Positions 36,454 through 49,179 of a stretch of 64,000 nt of DNA are shown here, one piece after another. A program made the position numbers and the translations under genes. Position 1 is the stretch's first letter. Every line of letters starts with the position of its first letter. The notes beneath the pieces were generated by a model. It was given only the letters and a program-made list of their open reading frames with translations. It was not told the origin of the DNA and searched no databases. Origin of the DNA: Allodiplogaster sudhausi (lineage: Eukaryota > Nematoda > Chromadorea > Rhabditida > Diplogasteridae); assembly GCA_945643635.1 (NCBI GenBank), contig CALZFC010000270.1:2597501-2661500 (forward strand), written 5' to 3'.

Positions 36454-36590
36454 GGCGTGACGAATTCGAACGAAACCTATCCACCACTTAGATGCGAACT
36501 ACACTCATGGACCCCGATACCTTTCATCTTGCCTTCACCCACCGGGCCCAGTCCCTGATTGTGGAATAAACTTTGAACTTTTGTTACATA
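36454..36590 (+). repeat. Dispersed repeat, probable 3-prime end of a non-LTR retrotransposon
   Basis: The segment GGCGTGACGAATTCG to GTGGAATAAACTTTGAAC is also present, roughly 85% similar by eye, in inverted orientation at 54538-54672. Both copies end at TTGTGGAATAAACTTTGAA, which resembles a processed 3-prime end. The hAT MITE inserted at or into its left edge. Confidence 0.5.
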
Positions 36591-37260
36591 CAATTGTGAC
36601 TTCTAATTTCACAGAATTATTACACGGTATGCCACAATTTTCGAATGGTGGAGCGCTAAATTGGGGCATTAAATCGCATGACACAATTTAGCGCCAGCAC
36701 AATCACTTGGGCATCATCCACCGTTTGTCCCTCCCCTTTTTTCTCTCCATCCCCTTCATTCATTCCTGGTATTGTTGAATCATTTCATCCAATATTATGA
36801 AGTCCACTGCCATCCACGAATACAAACTTATTCACTAAACTAGTATTAGACCCAAAATTATCCAGAAGAAAAAGAGTGGAAAATAAGAGGTGTGAGGCAA
36901 AGGAGAAAGAGAAATCGGTAAGAGGAAGAATGTCACTTGATTCACTGCCTTCCCGTCATATTTACAACTTCAATTTTTCCCCGCTCAAAATTCATCATGC
37001 TTATGTACATATGTATATTGCTCACGTTGTCCGGTCGCTGACATCTAAATATAAAGCGATATTCTGTTAAAATAGATTACGCTCTGTTTCCTTTCTTATC
37101 TTCAAATTAGGCAAAGAGCTGACGTAAAAGTAGGTATGTAAGCCGAAATTACCTTCTAGTTCTTTCAAATCAGCATGTCTATCTAACACCCATAAAAATC
37201 ATCGTCTATGTATCTCTCTATATATCTCTCAGACACGCACTCTCTCTCTCTCTCTCATAG

Positions 37261-37650
37261 CTCTCTTGTCTGCCAAGATGCAGAATGTCACGGTGAAGGG
37301 CACGGCAATCTGCAACAATAGGCGTCTCGCTAACATTGTGGTCCAGCTCATCGAGCACGATACGCGTATGTTTTTTTTTTAAATATTAATATTTAAACAT
37401 TCCTATCTATTATTTAGCGTTAATATTTCTTTATATTTGTTTTAAAACATCAACGATAATGGCTTTTTTTATCTGTTTATTTCCTTGTCACATTTCGGGA
37501 TTGTAGGACATTCTAATTTGAATTTCCCGCCACTTTCAGTCGACCCGAATGACATGCTTATGGATTCGAAGACGAACTACGGGGGCGAATTCGAGGTGAC
37601 GGGTGGAGAAGACGAGGTTAGCAGAATGGGACGAAGATGGAGCAGGAACA

Positions 37651-37696
<46 letters not shown>

Positions 37697-37707
37697 ATAG
37701 AGCGAGT

Positions 37708-37755
<48 letters not shown>

Positions 37756-37782
37756 TAAAGTAAGAGAGAGAGAGAAAAAAAA

Positions 37783-37825
<43 letters not shown>

Positions 37826-38169
37826 GACTTGAGAACTTATCACTTTTGATCGGTTCGATCGAGCCCTTCGTGCGTTTCTTCCACGACTGCGGCTTGACGG
37901 AGGAGCAAAAGAATGAGGTCTCATCTTCTTAATCTTACTTTTTCCCCCTGCTTGTTGTTACGAGGCAACATTTTTACTTTGTATTGAAGTGAAAAATTAA
38001 GTTAAAGGCAGTCGAGTTCATTTGATAATTTAAAAAAAAATTAATTTCATCAGGGCTGCAAGCGCGCGTCGACTTTGAAGTGCCGAAGGAGTACATCAAC
38101 GGGCCCGTCTACGAAATGGGAAATATTCCGCTGGACATCAAACATTCCGATGAGGAGATCAAGTGTTAA
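37261..38169 (+). pseudogene. Transthyretin-like copy 2, disrupted
   Basis: It is homologous to copy 1: exon remnants at 37278-37365, 37540-37616, about 37850-37916 and 38054-38169. Three lesions are visible. The start codon and most of the signal peptide are deleted (CATAG joins CTCTCTTGTCTGCCAAG). The exon 3 acceptor TTTAGTTCGG has become TTTGATCGG, losing AG. Exon 4 has a 1-base deletion after GCAAGCGC that shifts the frame. AATAAA lies at about 38300. It cannot encode a secreted TTL protein in this form. Confidence 0.8.
37660..37822. repeat. (GA)n arrays in TTL copy 2 intron
   Basis: Two (GA)n blocks in intron 2 of the pseudogene expand the shorter GA stretch found at the same place in copy 1 (34705-34790). 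Confidence 0.8.
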
Positions 38170-38907
38170 GAACTTTCCATGAGACATAAAACAAACTATC
38201 TAGATGTTCTTTTCATGGCTATAATTCAACTTTGGATCCTTTTTTTCCTCGCGTTCCATTTCCGTAAATGTGTATTCGATGTGCATATTTTTCAAAAGAA
38301 TAAAGTGAAAGCTAAATTGCTTGTTCGGGACTTCATTGAAACAAAAACGCACTGAGCATAATCGAATGATGTATGTAATTTTAAAGGTACAAAATGTTTT
38401 CAGCATGAGCTAAGAACCATAAAATCGATGTGAGATCTCACACATTTGTTTTGGCGATCGAAGGACAAAGATTCACCAACTTATGGTTAGACTAAGACCT
38501 CAGCCAGTAACGGCCCGTCTCCTATAACCGGGGCCCGGGGACAAAAAAAGTTGGTAAATCCTTTTAGCCAGTTTGGTTACGATTTGCAAAAAAAAAATTG
38601 TAAAAAGTGTACTTGTAGATAAAAAAAAATTTAGTAATTTATAACGTCTATAGTTTTTAACGTCATGGAGAAAGAAGAGTAAAAATGCCAGTTTAGTAAC
38701 CGCATTCCTGTCTGATCAGTCATATTTCCATGCTCTACTTTTCTGCGCTCGAAATTAATAATGATTATATTATTTAGACTTTTCATTGCCGATTAGGAGT
38801 AACAGGAATAGCAGAGAGAGGGACAGAGAGGGAGAGAGAGAGAGAGACAAAGAGAGAGGGTGAAACGTTGGACTTGTGAGAAAACGTTTTAGATGATCTC
38901 TCTTTAG

Positions 38908-39490
38908 ATCGGAGATTGAACCCTTCGTGCGCTTCTTCCACGACTGCAACCTTACGGAGGAACAAAAGCGGAAGGTAAAAGCTTTTACTTGTCACGATAT
39001 TTCTTTCAGCCAATCTCTTGCTCTCATTCCCCTAATCTCCTCTTCAATTTTTTATTATGAACCAATTTTTTTTATATATGATTCATTCATTTAATTTCAG
39101 CATGAACTGAAGTGAATGAATCATATAAGAAAAGGGAAAAAGGAAAGAAAATAGGCCTCTCGCTTTCTCCAAGATATGATTTAGACCACAGATTCTCTGC
39201 AAAGAATAGCAAACAAATTCTATATGACGTGATTGCGAGGAAGTGTGTGAGCTCATTCTTGATGTTACTAACGATAAGCAACATTTTTAGTTTGAATAGC
39301 AGTAAAATCAATAAAAAAAGAGGCAGCCGATTTCGGTAAAGACAATAATTTTACAAATTTTTTTATTATTTTAGTCAGGGCTGTCAGCGCCGACTTCGAC
39401 GTGCCGAAGGAGTTCATCAACGGGCCCGTCTACGATATGAGTTATATTCAGCTCGGCATCAAACATGCCGATGTGACGATCAAGTGTTAA
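38908..39490 (+). pseudogene. Transthyretin-like copy 3, 3-prime fragment
   Basis: Only exons 3 and 4 remain: 38908-38974 (EIEPFVRFFHDCNLTEEQ) and about 39377-39490 (EFINGPVYDMSY, TAA 39488). Exon 3 has lost two bases at its start and exon 4 has a 5-base deletion near its start, so the frame is broken. Exons 1 and 2 are missing; GA-rich intron 2 remnants lie just upstream. Confidence 0.8.
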
Positions 39491-40693
39491 GAATTTTCCA
39501 TGAGACATAAAATAACTATCATGCTGATTCTCTTACTCTTAATCGCAATAATTCAACCTTGGATCCTTTTTTTATTACATCGCATTTCATTCCGATTCAT
39601 GTCTATTCGATGCACATGTGTTACATAAGCATAACGTCTACGCTAATTTGCATACTCGAGACATCATTGAAGCAAAAACGCATTGAGCATAACCGAATGA
39701 ATGTAATTGGCAAAAGAAAAAGTGTTTTCAGCAGAATCATAAATCGATGTGAATCGATCAACGTATAAAATATAGAACGTTGTTATATATACTGTTACTG
39801 ATTATTTTCACATCGCTTGCAATAGAAGCATGCCATAGCGCATTGTATTGCAGGTTGAAAATAAATGCTTCTTCCTTCTTAAAACATATCAAATGAACCG
39901 TCAATTCCTTTCTTGTTCTTCCACTTAATAATATTCAGTCGATATCAACGCTTGCATTACGAGAAAAAAACACTCTTCGAAATGCCTCTTTATTCTCAGT
40001 TCAGAAGTCAACATTGTATATTAACTAGTCTACTAATTTAAATGCTCTCTATACAATTTATCATATACACGTACATATGACACTAATAAATGAGAAAGAT
40101 AGAAGCAGTCGGGAATAATGAATCCATAAAAAAGGGAGAGGCCACTAAAGTGAAATTTGACAAGAGTTGGAGGAAGAGAGAGCGCGAGACTGAGACAGAG
40201 ACGAGGGATAGAGAGAGAAAGAAAGAGAGAAAGCGAGAGAGAGAGAGAAAGAGAGAGGGAGAGAGAGAGGGAGAGAGAGGGAGAGAGAGAGAGAGAAAGG
40301 GATCTGCAAATTATAGGGGTGAGCAAGACGAGCATAGTCCTTGTCGAACTTGTCCATGGGCACCTCGGCACCGAGCTCCACCAAACACCGGCCACAACTG
40401 GGCGGCACTGGTTACTTCTCAAAGGCGCCAGAGAGTTTCACCAGCGCGGGCCACAGCCGGGCGGCGCTGGGAGGGACCCGAAGGCGCCACGCGTAGACTG
40501 CCATCCGCGAGAACCTCGGCACCGAGCTCCACCAGACACCGGCCACAATCGGGCGGTGCTGGTGAACTCCAGGCGCGCGGCGAGTAGACGATTGGGAACA
40601 CGAGCGGAGACGCGAGGAGACAATGATTATTTGCCGATTGGGGCTCCCTTCTATAGGATTGAGAGATGGTGTACTTTTGTAAATGTAATCTAT
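39491..40693. other. Intergenic; (GA)n and coding-like relic
   Basis: TTL 3-prime flank (AATCGATGTGAATCGATC, shared with 35865-35880) is followed by AT-rich DNA, a (GA)n block at about 40175-40300, and a GC-rich piece at 40315-40610. On the minus strand that piece contains two related stretches around CGRCLVELGAEV, separated by stops. They look like decayed exons (LVELGAEV resembles an ankyrin helix), but I cannot assign them. Confidence 0.35.
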
Positions 40694-41788
40694 GATAATC
40701 TATGGAAGATATGATAAGCTATGGAAGATATGATAATCTATGGAAGATATGATAATCTATGGAAGATATGATAATCTATGGAAGATATGATAATCTATGG
40801 AAGATATGATAATCTATGGAAGATATGATAATCTATGGAAGATATGATAATCTATGGAAGATATGATAAGCTATGGAAGATATGATAAGCTATGCAAGAT
40901 ATGATAAGCTATGGAAGATATGATAAGCTATGGAAGATATGATAATCTATGGAAGATATGATAATCTATGGAAGATATGATAATCTATGGAAGATATGAT
41001 AAGCTATGCAAGATATGATAAGCTATGGAAGATATGATAAGCTATGGAAGATATGATAATCTATGGAAGATATGATAATCTATGCAAGATATGATAATCT
41101 ATGGAAGATATGATAAGCTATGCAAGATATGATAAGCTATGGAAGATATGATAAGCTATGGAAGATATGATAATCTATGGAAGATATGATAATCAATGGA
41201 AGATATGATAATCTATGGAAGATATGATAAGCTATGGAAGATATGATAATCTATGGAAGATATGATAATCTATGGAAGATATGATAATCTATGGAAGATA
41301 TGATAAGCTATGGAAGATATGATAATGATAATCTATGGAAGATATGATAATCTATGGAAGATATGATAAGCTATGGAAGATATGATATGATAATCTATGG
41401 AAGATATGATAATCTATGGAAGATATGATAAGCTATGGAAGATATGATAATCTATGCAAGATATGATAATCTATGGAAGATATGATAAGCTATGCAAGAT
41501 ATGATAATCTATGGAAGATATGATAATCTATGGAAGATATGATAAGCTATGGAAGATATGATAATGATAATCTATGGAAGATATGATAATCTATGGAAGA
41601 TATGATAAGCTATGGAAGATATGATAATGATAATCTATGCAAGATATGATAATCTATGGGAGATATGATAATCTATGGAAGATATGATAATCTATGGAAG
41701 ATATGATAATCTATGGAAGATATGATAATCTATGGAAGATATGATAATCTATGCAAGATATGATAATCTATGGAAGATATGATAATCT
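40694..41788. repeat. 19-bp satellite, about 57 copies
   Basis: The unit GATAATCTATGGAAGATAT repeats head to tail with few variants, mainly GATAAGC for GATAATC and GCAAG for GGAAG. A few units carry a small extra piece (GATAAT or GATAT). The variants are interspersed in small higher-order groups, which suggests block amplification. Confidence 0.95.
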
Positions 41789-42227
41789 TCGTACGTGAGA
41801 TGTGTCCATCAACACGACGCTGATCAAGTTTTGCTCAAATTTTCACATTTCGATTTTTAATTTCACGTGTCATTTGGCACTTCTCCTGATATTCTGACCA
41901 TATTTTCGCAATCTTCTGAACTCTGTAAGTACAGTCAGCCTCAGTATCATGTTAATATCTCAAAAAACTTGCTAAAAGGACAAAAGAAAAGGTATAAAAG
42001 GAAAACAATCTAGCCATAATTGTCATTCTTCGTTGCTTCCCCGTTCCTGTCTATCTGATTTCGCTATCTCCTGCACAAGTCAGCTGCCCCTTCATTTCAT
42101 TACTCTCACTTTCTGTTTTGCGCTTTGAAGGAGTTCACTTAAAGTACTATTTTTAAAGAATAAATACCTATATATATAAATTCATTAATCTAGCGAACCA
42201 ACTTATTTAGACCTTCATTTCGACACG

Positions 42228-43004
42228 ATGTCAGGCCGGGATCCTGGAGTCTACCGGATTCAGGAATGTGGGGTAAATTTTTTTTTATAAATGAGAAATT
42301 ACATTAATTCTATTTTACATTGTTAACTTTCTACCCCCGCCAATGCGCAAAAGTTAAGAGATATTTCTCATTTTTGTATAGCTTTACGCTGAATTCGAGA
42401 CTGTTTTATACCACATACTTTACCATAAAAAAAGAAGAAAATACTCACAAAGGCGGAGGGCGCAGCTAGCTCCGCCGCCACTGGGACCGACCGTCATCGG
42501 AGCCGCTAGCAAGGAAGCCGAGGACGAGCGGCAGCTGCATCCACACCTGCATTAGTTTCTCCCTCTATTATATAACAATAATTTTTGAAACAATGAAACA
42601 GCAAAAACCGTTTTTCAGCTAAGGTATATTAGGAAAACGTTTTCCCCTTAAAAATTAAGGAAAGTACATTCCTATTACACATCTAAGCTATCTAATTCAG
42701 GGTAGCACTGTCGAGGACCCTGATAACTAGGATGGGGAAGGAGGTATTGGACCCGGAAACCAGGGTGGGATTGCTAATTGATACTCAAAAAATATGGTGA
42801 GGTAGGGCTTCGGGGAGGCCCAAAACCAGGGTGGGTTCTGTCAAATCGACGGAATCTTTTCCCTGATCTAATTTCCTGACAAAATAATATCAGTCTATCT
42901 TTCTTTCAATCTTTCCTCCCCACTCTCTTTGTCTCTTTCATTCTCGCTTCTCTCTCCTCTCTCTCTCACTATCTCTCTCACTCTCTCACTCTCACTCGCT
43001 CTCT

Positions 43005-43045
<41 letters not shown>

Positions 43046-43989
43046 ACTCGCTCTCTCTTTCTCTCTTCGATTAGTAGTCTGGCTTCTTCAAAAGACCAGA
43101 GCATCTACGTCAAGCTTGGTGCTTCTCTATTCATCTTACATATATGATTGCAAATGTCTAGAAATATTTGCACGCAGAATTTTTTCCAAGTGATTTTCTT
43201 TCTATGCGTGTCTTTTATGTATATACAGTCGTGTCTTATATGAATACTATTTTGATTCTTTCTTTTTTATTTACAGCCTCCCGCCATACGGCAACATGAA
43301 TCCACAAGTCTGGCAGCCTACATCTGTCCAACACTCAGACGAGCTCTCGAGCGACAAAAGTTAGCTGTTTGTTATTTTCAGTCATCGTCAGGCCATATCT
43401 GATATAAACGTTAATCGTTATTTTATTTTAAAAATCGCCTTTGTAAGATATCCAAATGTATGTACATATGTATGTATGTCCAATCCTCTTTTCGTAATCC
43501 GCAGGATACTTTCCGTAACCCATTTATAGCAATGCAAAAGTCTTCTTTAGAAAGCTACTACGGGCTCGTCCACTCCGCAGAGAAGCCTCAGGGCATCGTG
43601 GCCACGATGGCCGTGCAAGTGCAAAGGGTCTGATTCAACCATCGACTAGAAGGATCGCGCAGACATCGAGAGGGACGGACTCGATGGGCGAAATGAGGAA
43701 ATCCGGCGTACTCTAATCGTAGTAGCAGCGTACGGAACGCCATCGCACAGCTGGCTCACCTCGGAATCAACAACCGACAACAGCCACGACGGACTGGTTC
43801 TTTCATTCCAAAATGGACCTGGTTCCGGAGCGACAATGTCGGTGGAATTGCAAGGGTCGGAGAGCCCCTTCGACATCAACGAATCTGGCAGAACTCGAGA
43901 CGAGTCGCAAAACGAAAGTAAATGGCGTGGAGAGAACCATCACCCAGCGTTCTGCGTGTATCTCGACGATTCGTCAATGGAATATTGAT
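42228..43989 (+). other. Unrecognised coding-like segments
   Basis: Several exon-like pieces lie here but do not form one safe model: ATG at 42228 (MSGRDPGVYRIQECG, donor GGG|GTAAAT); 42458-42556; 43275-43365 after a clear acceptor TTTACAG (PPYGNMNPQVWQP, ends TAG); 43532-43630; and a 112-codon open frame 43653-43988 (ERDGLDGRNEEIRRTLIVVA, ends TGA) without its own ATG. A CT block lies at about 42940-43065. The gene or genes are not recognised. Decay of a larger gene is possible. Confidence 0.3.
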
Positions 43990-45155
43990 CATCCCTCGGA
44001 ATCATCCCTTTTTATCCCAAGTCATCCCCTTTTATCCCCATCATCCCTTCAATCCCAAACGGCAAGTGATAATTGAACTTCGATTGTATCCTTAACATTA
44101 TTTTGTTGTCCCATTGCGTTCCCAACTTTGGTTGGTGACAACATTGGTCGCGCGCAATGTTCTGGCGAACGAGCCAAGAAAGCCACGCCCCTCGCCTGTG
44201 AGCGAAGCTCTCACTTCTTCCCAAAACCCTTTCCACTAACCTTCCGATAAATTTATGGTTTGCCGTTAATTCATGTTGTCTTGTCAACACACAGCATAAG
44301 GGAGAAGAACCCGGTACAGACGGCGTCCAGAAAGCAGTCATCGTCAGCAACCCGTCAAATAAACCGCCATTATCACGCTCATTGATACTTTCTCGGAACA
44401 TCTTTCTTTTCAAATCCAGACTACGTATGGCACGGATGGAGGAACGTTCTTCCATCCCTGTCGATTTCATAGCCAATCGGAAAGGACTGCTTGCTTCTGT
44501 TGACAAATTTGTAGTCTCTCGGAAATCCCGAGCCATGATGTTGTTGATATTGAAAATAAAAGTATGCAACATATATGTTAGCTGCGTGTATAAGGTAGAA
44601 AAAAAAGATGAATGGAAAGTTAACGACAAACCAAATTTTAATTTTGATCAAAGAAATACATAATTAAAAAGTGCATATTACCTTTTCTAGTTTTGAATAT
44701 ATTGCTAGCACAGCTGAGAGAGTAGAGCCGGAAGAGTAGTCGCATTTAGGTCGACATTTCGTGAAGATGTCATTTAACGAGAGAATTCCGCTTAAACATG
44801 GTGAAAGAGTATATTTCCGCGCTGATAATTTATGGCAAAAAAGATAAAAAGAATGTTTCATGCAAATGAATGTCGAATTTTTCTTCCCAAATTATTTTTC
44901 TTTAATTAAAAAAAATTCGACTTTACAAATTGCAAATAATTTTAAACCAAAATTTTTGCTAGATTAAGTTTTTTATGCTGATGTCAATAATCACACTTTC
45001 ATCTTATTTTATTCACTACATTTTCGGATATTCGAATTCATTCATTCTTTATGTGGTCGCCGCATAGCCTAGCATATTATAAATGCATTATTATAAATTG
45101 TTTAACACGTGTATTGCTTGTGATACCGTAACAAATTTATTCAATTCGATTCAAT
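43990..45155. other. Intergenic, nothing recognised
   Basis: AT-rich DNA. The part from about 44880 to 45155 is duplicated at about 46720-46976 (ATGCTGATGTCAATAATCAC in both) as the 3-prime flank of the two minus-strand TTL loci. Confidence 0.6.
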
Positions 45156-45906
45156 TCAATTCAGTACGACATATTTCAAGTCATAGACGGGCCCGTTGAT
45201 GAACTCCTTCGGCACTTCAAATTCGACGCGACACCACTTGGCCTATTGAAATTCAGTTCCTTCATGTTAAATGGTGCTAAATAACAACAAGTACAGGAAA
45301 AAGTAAGATCAAGAAGATTTGACCAAATTCTTTGCGTCGTCCTCCGACAAGCCGCATTTGTGGTAGAAACGCACGAAGGGCTCGATCGAAAAGAACTGAA
45401 GAGAGAACATCGTAAGTTCTCTCTATCTCTCTCATGGTCACTAAATTTCGCTCTCTCTCTCTCCCTCACATTCTGCTAACCTCGTTCTCTTTGCCCGTAA
45501 AAAAAATTCGCCTTTGTCGTTCGTCCAGGTTGCCGCCATCCAATCAATGGGATCGACTGAAATTGGCGGGAAACTTCAAATAATAATGTCGAACAAAAAA
45601 ATACTGTTTTCTTTGTTTTCTCCAAAACTTTGGAGAAAACAAAGAAAAAGTAAACAATAAAATCGTTCATCTTAAAGTATTTCATAGAATTATTAACGTA
45701 AAATAATTTTTATTAAGAGAAATCTCAGAATAACCATACTTGCATCGTACTCGTAGAGCCGAATCCGAACGTTGCTCAGAGGCCTATTTGTTGCAGACCA
45801 ACGTGCCCTTCACCGTGACAGTTTGCATCTTGGCAGACGAGAGAGCGGAGAGGGCGAAGAGAGCAGAGAGAGAGAAGAGGAGAGAACCCATCAGGACAAT
45901 CTTCAT
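45156..45906 (-). pseudogene. Transthyretin-like copy 4, disrupted
   Basis: Minus strand; exons near 45740-45906 (ATG 45906), 45482-45558, 45324-45395 and 45156-45242 (TGA 45156). The signal peptide is intact. One extra base in exon 1 (TGCAACAAATAGG against TGCAACAACAGG in copy 5) creates an in-frame TAG after about 40 codons. Exon 2 has lost one base and converted EFEL to a T-run. Exons 3 and 4 are open (IEPFVRFYHKCGLSED; EVPKEFINGPVYDLKY). A tandem duplicate of copy 5. Confidence 0.75.
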
Positions 45907-46023
45907 TACACGTGATGGGTCGCCTTTTATAGGGATCGGATGAGGAGGATTTTTGCATAACTTTATATATGTAGATGAGGATATAATATCATATACAGTC
46001 CCTATTTTAAGAATGTAAATTAA

Positions 46024-46165
46024 TTACATTAACTAGAGTAATTTAAATAATTTCATAGTGTTGACTAAAGTAATTTAAATAGTTTCATAGTGCTGACTAG
46101 AGTAATTTCAATAATTTCATAGAGTTGACTAGCGTAATTTAAATAATTTCATAGCGTTGACCTTA
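46024..46165. repeat. 33-bp AT-rich tandem repeat, 4 copies
   Basis: The unit AGTAATTTAAATAATTTCATAGTGTTGACT repeats upstream of TTL copy 4. The same sequence occurs once at about 50885-50920, on the far side of the palindrome. This indicates that the two flanks were one continuous upstream region before the palindrome inserted. Confidence 0.8.
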
Positions 46166-46976
46166 CGCACATCCTAATATGAGAAAATCAAATCTTCACG
46201 CCCCTTTTCAGGCAGATGCCATAATAGGAAACCATTGGCGCCATCTAGGACGCTAGTCACAAATTTAACTGAAAACACGAGATTTTTATAACTCCCGATG
46301 CCTTTAGATCCTCCAAACACTGTTATATCTACTTTTCACACTCCTTTACTTACAAATTTCCATATACGCAACGATGGGCGGCAAACTTGGACGCCAGAAG
46401 CAAATTCCGCCACAATTCTTTTCCTTTGATCAGATTTAAGGCAATAAGGGAGCAATATTTCACATTTTTTTCTCACTTTTAGACACTTGTGATTTATTTT
46501 TATAAAGAGGCTCATATACTTGCCAGATAGATAAGACACTTTCCGGCGCTGCCGCGCTCTTTTCTTCCACAAATCCTGGAATTTTTTGCTTCAATCTTCC
46601 TTGCTTGCCTTCCTCTGGATTTTAATACCAAATTCATTGCAAATCGCACCTTCTAAACTGCTTTCCAGCATCCAAAAACTCGTTTTTAATCAACCCAATA
46701 TACGTAATGAATGTCGTGCTCGAAGTCGAGCGCTTTTTTTCGATTTTCCAAATTCCGAATAATTTTAAATCAAATTTTTGCTAAATCAGTGTTTTATGCT
46801 GATGTCAATAATCACACTTTCATGTTATTTTATTCAGTCCTTTTTCGGATATTAGGATAAAATTATTCTTTACGGGTTCGGCCGCATATCTTTGCCTATT
46901 ACATATAATTGCATTATTATTAATTGTTTTTCACGTGTTTTACTTGTGATACCGAAACAAATTTATTCAATTCAAT
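46166..46976. other. Intergenic, nothing recognised
   Basis: Sequence between the duplicated TTL loci. It ends in the duplicated 3-prime flank (TTTATTCAATTCAATTTAA). Confidence 0.5.
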
Positions 46977-47793
46977 TTAATCAGTTCGACGCAGTATGAC
47001 ATCTTTCATGTCATAGATGCCGTTGATGAACTCCTTCGGCACCTCAATTTCGACGTGACGCGGGGGGAAATTCTTAATGAACTCGATTGCCTTCTTGTTT
47101 GCAACTTGTGTGCGTTCAAAAAATTGTGCTAAATAACAACAAGCACTAGAAAAAGTAAGATCAAGAAGATTTTTTACCAACCTTTTTTTCCCACTTCGAG
47201 AAGCCGCATGTGTGATGGAAAGACACGTAGGGCTCGATCGAAAGGAACTGAAGAGAGAACATCGTAAGTTTTACAAGTCCGATCTCTTTATCTCTCTCAC
47301 TCTCTCTATCTCCCTCTCACTCTCTCTCTCTCTCTCATGGTCACTCCATTTCGATCTCTCTCCCTCACATTCTGCTAACCTCGTCCTCTTCGCCCGTCAA
47401 CTCGAATTCGCCCTTGTCGTTCGTCCTCGTTGTCGTCATCAAATCATCGGGATCAACTGAAATTGGCGGGAAACTTGAAATAATTATGTCGAACAAAAAA
47501 AGTGACCATTCCAAAAATTTGGAGAAAAGAAATAGATTATTAACAATAAAAATTGTTCATCTTAAAGTATTTTATAGAATTATTAACGTAAAATATTTTT
47601 ATTAAAGAAATCTCAGAATAACCATACTTAGATCGTACTCGTAGAGCGCATTCGGAACGTTGCTCAGAGGCCTGTTGTTGCAGACCAACGTGCCCTTCAC
47701 CGTGACCGTTTGCATCTTGGCAGACGAGAGAGCGGAGAGGGCGAAGAGAGCAGCGAGAGAGAAGAGGAGAGAACCCATCAGGACAATGTTCAT
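46977..47793 (-). CDS. Transthyretin-like protein, copy 5
   Basis: Minus-strand exons 47628-47793 (ATG 47793), 47380-47456, 47182-47247 and 46977-47093 (TAA 46977) give 141 aa, open throughout. Seen: signal peptide (GSLLFSLAALFALSALSSA), QTVTVKGTLVCNNRPLSNV, the DPDDLMTTTRTNDKGEFEL region, IEPYVSFHHTCGF, EVPKEFINGIYDMKD. Compared with copy 1 it lacks the third and fourth cysteines, and exon 4 begins with about ten extra residues (AIEFIKNFPP). It is probably secreted. Intact but diverging; function unknown. Confidence 0.8.
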
Positions 47794-48234
47794 TTCACGT
47801 GATAAGTCGTCTTTTATAGGGCTCGGATGAGGAGGATTTTTGCATAACTTCATGTAGATGTGGATAGGCAAATATCCGCAAGTGAGGTTTACTCACATTT
47901 CAGATATTTCAAGTACATATATGACGATGCCAACTAAAAAAACGGTCGTTTTTGCGTTTTCGAGAGATTTCTGACATGTATGGGTGTACTAAACTGCTTA
48001 TTTTTTGAGCATCTTTATTCACGTACAAAAGTGTGCAGAAATCGGGCTGAAAAATGAGCACAAATGTACATGTATTAAATTGCTCAAAATCATTTTGAAA
48101 AGTGAGCAAAAATATACGCGTACAAATGTGCTCATAAAACGGTGTGAAAAATGAGCAGAAAAGTACATGTACTAAAGTGCTCAAAAACCATAGAAGAAAG
48201 TGAGCACAAATATACGCGTACAAAAGTGTGCAGA

Positions 48235-48415
48235 AAATCTAGGCCAGAAAGTACGCGTACAAAAGTGTTCAAAATTTTTGCGCAAGGAAATACGCGTACA
48301 AAAGTGCTCAAAATTTTTGCGCAAGAAAATACGCGCACAAAAGTGCTCAAAATTTGGCGCAAGAAAATACGTGTACAAAAGTGCTCAAATGTTTTGGACA
48401 AAAAGGAACGCATAT
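48235..48415. repeat. 39-bp subrepeats, left arm of palindrome
   Basis: About four copies of a unit built on TACGCGTACAAAAGTGCTCA plus AAATTTTTGCGCAAGAAAA. The same unit occurs inverted at 50385-50600. Confidence 0.85.
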
Positions 48416-48550
48416 GAAATGGCTAAAATATTTTAGGGGAAAAAACCAAGATGCAAATTCTTAAGGAGATAGAATGAAAAATGTCGTCAAAAAATATACA
48501 TCGAAAATAAAATGAAAGAGACAGGAATAAAAACAGAAAAAAATGGATCA

Positions 48551-49179
48551 TGACTGATCCACTACGGCGTGGATCAGTCCTGGGCGGTGCATGCATGGCG
48601 CCGAGAGTGACGAGGAGTTGTAACTCGAAGAGATGCACGCGTTGAGGAGGTCGAACAGGCCGACTCGAAAGCCGTCATCAGAGGAGACAACTACAACCTG
48701 CTCCGGTTTTAAAAGGTTACGCAACCCCCTCCCCCTATTTTGAGCATTCTCGGAAACATTTCCCACCCAGATTTCACTTACGGAAAATACGGAAAATAAA
48801 AAGACTTATTATAAGCATCGATGGATGCACAAGAAAAAAGTCTAAATTCAAATTCAAAATGAAAATAATACCTTTACAATGTGTTTGCGTTCGTAAGAGT
48901 CACAGTCTCTTGGCGCACATGAACGGGGCAAGCATCCACGTAGCAACCATTCGACACTTCTTCGATCTAAACATCAACCAATTACAACATTTTTTTTAAT
49001 GGAATGGCATTTCATAACAAAACTTGATGTGATTAAACATTTGTGAAACAAGAAAGATAATCGTAAGGTAAAAATCAGCAAGAAAAAAACACACCTGCCA
49101 AAGCGAATTCTCGCCAATGACGTCGCCGTTCGGTGGATGACGAGCGCGTTGAGTCAGGGACGACCTCGACTAAACTCAT
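48551..49179 (-). CDS. Unrecognised gene fragment, left palindrome arm
   Basis: Mirror of the right-arm segment: exons 49095-49179 (ATG), 48872-48966 and 48551-48697. The third exon differs from the right copy at a few residues (SLSAPCMHRPG against SPSAPCLHRKG). Its donor has changed from TCA|GTATCC to TCATGATCC, so the frame ends at TGA right after VVDQS. The protein would be 109 aa. Family not recognised. Confidence 0.5.

Noticed and set aside
35882..36558. Pro/Gly/Arg/Ala-rich frames in the GGCCC region
   Set aside because: They are produced by CGGCC repeats inside the hAT MITE.
40315..40610. Ankyrin-like protein gene on the minus strand
   Set aside because: Only short similar stretches separated by stops; not enough to call a gene.
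48132..48417. Frames with YTRTKV or FVRVF repeats
   Set aside because: Translations of the 39-bp subrepeats of the palindrome.
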